Assembly (NCBI RefSeq): GCF_010726245.1
Contig: NZ_AP022561.1
Span: 4,340,001-4,404,000 of the forward strand
Source of the DNA: Mycolicibacterium aichiense
GTDB taxonomy: Bacteria > Actinomycetota > Actinomycetes > Mycobacteriales > Mycobacteriaceae
DNA length: 64,000 nucleotides
Direction of reading: 5' to 3'
Every line of letters begins with the position of its first letter. The first letter of the stretch is position 1. The notes below the pieces were generated by a model that saw only the letters and a list, made by a program, of their open reading frames with translations, was not told the DNA's origin and did not search any database. A program made the position numbers and the translations under genes. This document shows positions 63,166 through 64,000 of the stretch, piece after piece.

Positions 63166-63453
63166 ATGGCCGTGCTGACCGATGAAGAAGTGAACTCCGC
63201 CGTCACGAAGCTCGACGGCTGGGAGCACGCCGACGGCGCACTGCGACGCTCGGTGAAGTTCCCGACATTCCTGGACGGGATCGACGCAGTGCGCCGCGTC
63301 GCCGAAAGCGCCGAGCGCCAAGACCATCATCCCGACATTGACATCCGCTGGCGCACAGTTACTTTCGTACTGGTCACGCATTCCGAAGGCGGGATTACCG
63401 ACAAGGATGTGCAGATGGCGTCCGATATCAACGGGATTGTCGGCGAGGTGTAG
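63166..63453 (+). CDS. Pterin-4a-carbinolamine dehydratase
   Basis: A 95-residue protein of the DCoH/PhhB family. The active-site signature is [20 protein letters not shown], with the DHHP histidines. [18 protein letters not shown] precedes and [18 protein letters not shown] follows. The enzyme dehydrates 4a-hydroxytetrahydrobiopterin, and related roles in molybdopterin or folate metabolism are proposed in actinobacteria. It matches Rv1159A next to pimE. The ATG at 63166 is preferred over an upstream start at 63097. It overlaps the convergent pimE end by 26 nt. Confidence 0.92.
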   Translation: MAVLTDEEVNSAVTKLDGWEHADGALRRSVKFPTFLDGIDAVRRVAESAERQDHHPDIDIRWRTVTFVLVTHSEGGITDKDVQMASDINGIVGEV

Positions 63454-64000
63454 CCGCTATCCAGGCAAGTGTGGCCAGCGCCGCCACGGCGTAGATCAAC
63501 CCGGCCCACGCCAGGTACCAGGGTCGGCCGATCTGCCAGATCGTCGGCTGGGCGAAGCTGAGCAGCCAGGGCACCCCGATCACCGTGAGTGCCAGCCACC
63601 CGTAGCCGAGCACCTTGGCGCCCAGTCGATTTCGCCACGGGCCATGCAGGAGCCAGATCATCAGCGGCACCAACCACACCCAGTGATGAGTCCACGAGAT
63701 CGGCGAGATCAACAGGCCGAAGAGCTGCACCACCAACAGGCACCCCAGCCGGTCTGAGTCCAAGGCGCGCCACGCCAGGACTGCGAGGACCGCAGTCACC
63801 GCGATCGCGGCCAGTACCACCGGCCCGTAGGCGGCATCGTGGCCGAAGATGCGGGAGACCGCCCCGCGCCATGACTGATTGAACGAGGTTCCGATCGGGC
63901 CGACCCGCCGGGCGTCACCGAGCAGATCGGTGAAGTAGAAGCGGGCCTGCTGACCGATCACCGCTACCGAGAGCCCTACCGTGCCGGCGAACACCACCGC
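63428..64000 (-). CDS. pimE: Polyprenol-phosphate-mannose alpha-1,2-mannosyltransferase PimE (C-terminal part)
   Basis: The 190 C-terminal residues are visible and the start lies beyond the window. It is a GT-C membrane protein of the GT87 family, adding alpha-1,2-mannose from polyprenol-phosphate-mannose to PIM4 to give PIM5. Visible are helices with [20 protein letters not shown] (a conserved GT87 loop), RISWGA-type loops such as [17 protein letters not shown], and a short basic end (TPRRQSR). It matches Rv1159, whose neighbours also match (PCD and mutT2). It acts on the periplasmic face of the inner membrane in the same branch as lpqW. Confidence 0.88.
   Translation of the reverse strand, partial: AVVFAGTVGLSVAVIGQQARFYFTDLLGDARRVGPIGTSFNQSWRGAVSRIFGHDAAYGPVVLAAIAVTAVLAVLAWRALDSDRLGCLLVVQLFGLLISPISWTHHWVWLVPLMIWLLHGPWRNRLGAKVLGYGWLALTVIGVPWLLSFAQPTIWQIGRPWYLAWAGLIYAVAALATLAWIAATPRRQSR

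Overview
The window comes from a high-GC actinobacterium of the genus Mycobacterium in the wide sense, most likely a fast-growing species (Mycolicibacterium). Three things point there. Several genes are specific to the group: fbiC (F420), mshB (mycothiol), gpgS and glgM (methylglucose lipopolysaccharide and glycogen precursors), lpqW and pimE (PIM/LAM), fadD6 and fadD36. There is an MspA-type porin, typical of fast growers. Long stretches keep the order of M. tuberculosis Rv1159-Rv1213, recalled from memory and not searched. Genes are packed tightly, many share ATGA/GTGA stop-start overlaps, and GTG and TTG starts are common. No stretch over 300 bases lacks a gene, and I see no tRNA, rRNA, insertion sequence or CRISPR array.

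Layout. 1-3.8 kb: end of a membrane methyltransferase gene, an NTF2-fold protein, a TetR regulator divergent from an F420/NADPH-type dinucleotide-binding protein, a DUF4126 membrane protein and a beta-propeller lipoprotein. 3.8-14.2 kb: conserved block glgC / glgM / Rv1211-like / tag / DivIVA-like / gpgS / folP2 / fadD6 / LOG, then a large signalling-type ATPase. 14.2-17.7 kb: insert with a Rieske oxygenase, a TetR regulator and an FAD oxidoreductase, sharing a repeated operator-like sequence. 17.7-31.1 kb: dapE and dapD (lysine/DAP synthesis), malQ, a VOC protein, fadD36, a NUDIX hydrolase, a secreted protein, an acyltransferase, a TauE/SafE permease, then the proline catabolic pair putA-rocA with a divergent PucR-type regulator. 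31.2-33.4 kb: MspA-type porin, dapC-like aminotransferase and fdxC.

33.6-42.4 kb is an accessory island between fdxC and fbiC: an ABM monooxygenase, a DJ-1/PfpI protein, a zinc alcohol dehydrogenase, two tail-to-tail paralogous Asp-nucleophile hydrolases, a giant SARP-type regulator with an ATPase module, a divergent TetR regulator and a Ser hydrolase. 42.4-47.5 kb: fbiC, an exported protein, the Rv1171-like membrane protein and mshB. 47.5-52.2 kb: a CLC transporter, a SAM methyltransferase and two more exported proteins with Ser/Thr/Lys-rich tails. 52.2-64 kb: lpqW, typA, small membrane genes, a P450 close to CYP142, mutT2, a very long secreted PGRS-like protein ending in a predicted papain-fold cysteine peptidase, a pterin-4a-carbinolamine dehydratase and the end of pimE.

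The most unusual object is the PGRS-like putative cysteine peptidase (59765-62989). It has no PE domain, an ordinary-looking signal peptide, about 525 residues of glycine-rich repeat, an Ig-like segment and a C39-like catalytic core. Next are the TetR/Rieske/FAD-oxidoreductase regulon with its duplicated operator, and the SARP island. Several promoter regions carry a TAnnnT motif 6-7 nt before the start codon, consistent with leaderless transcripts.
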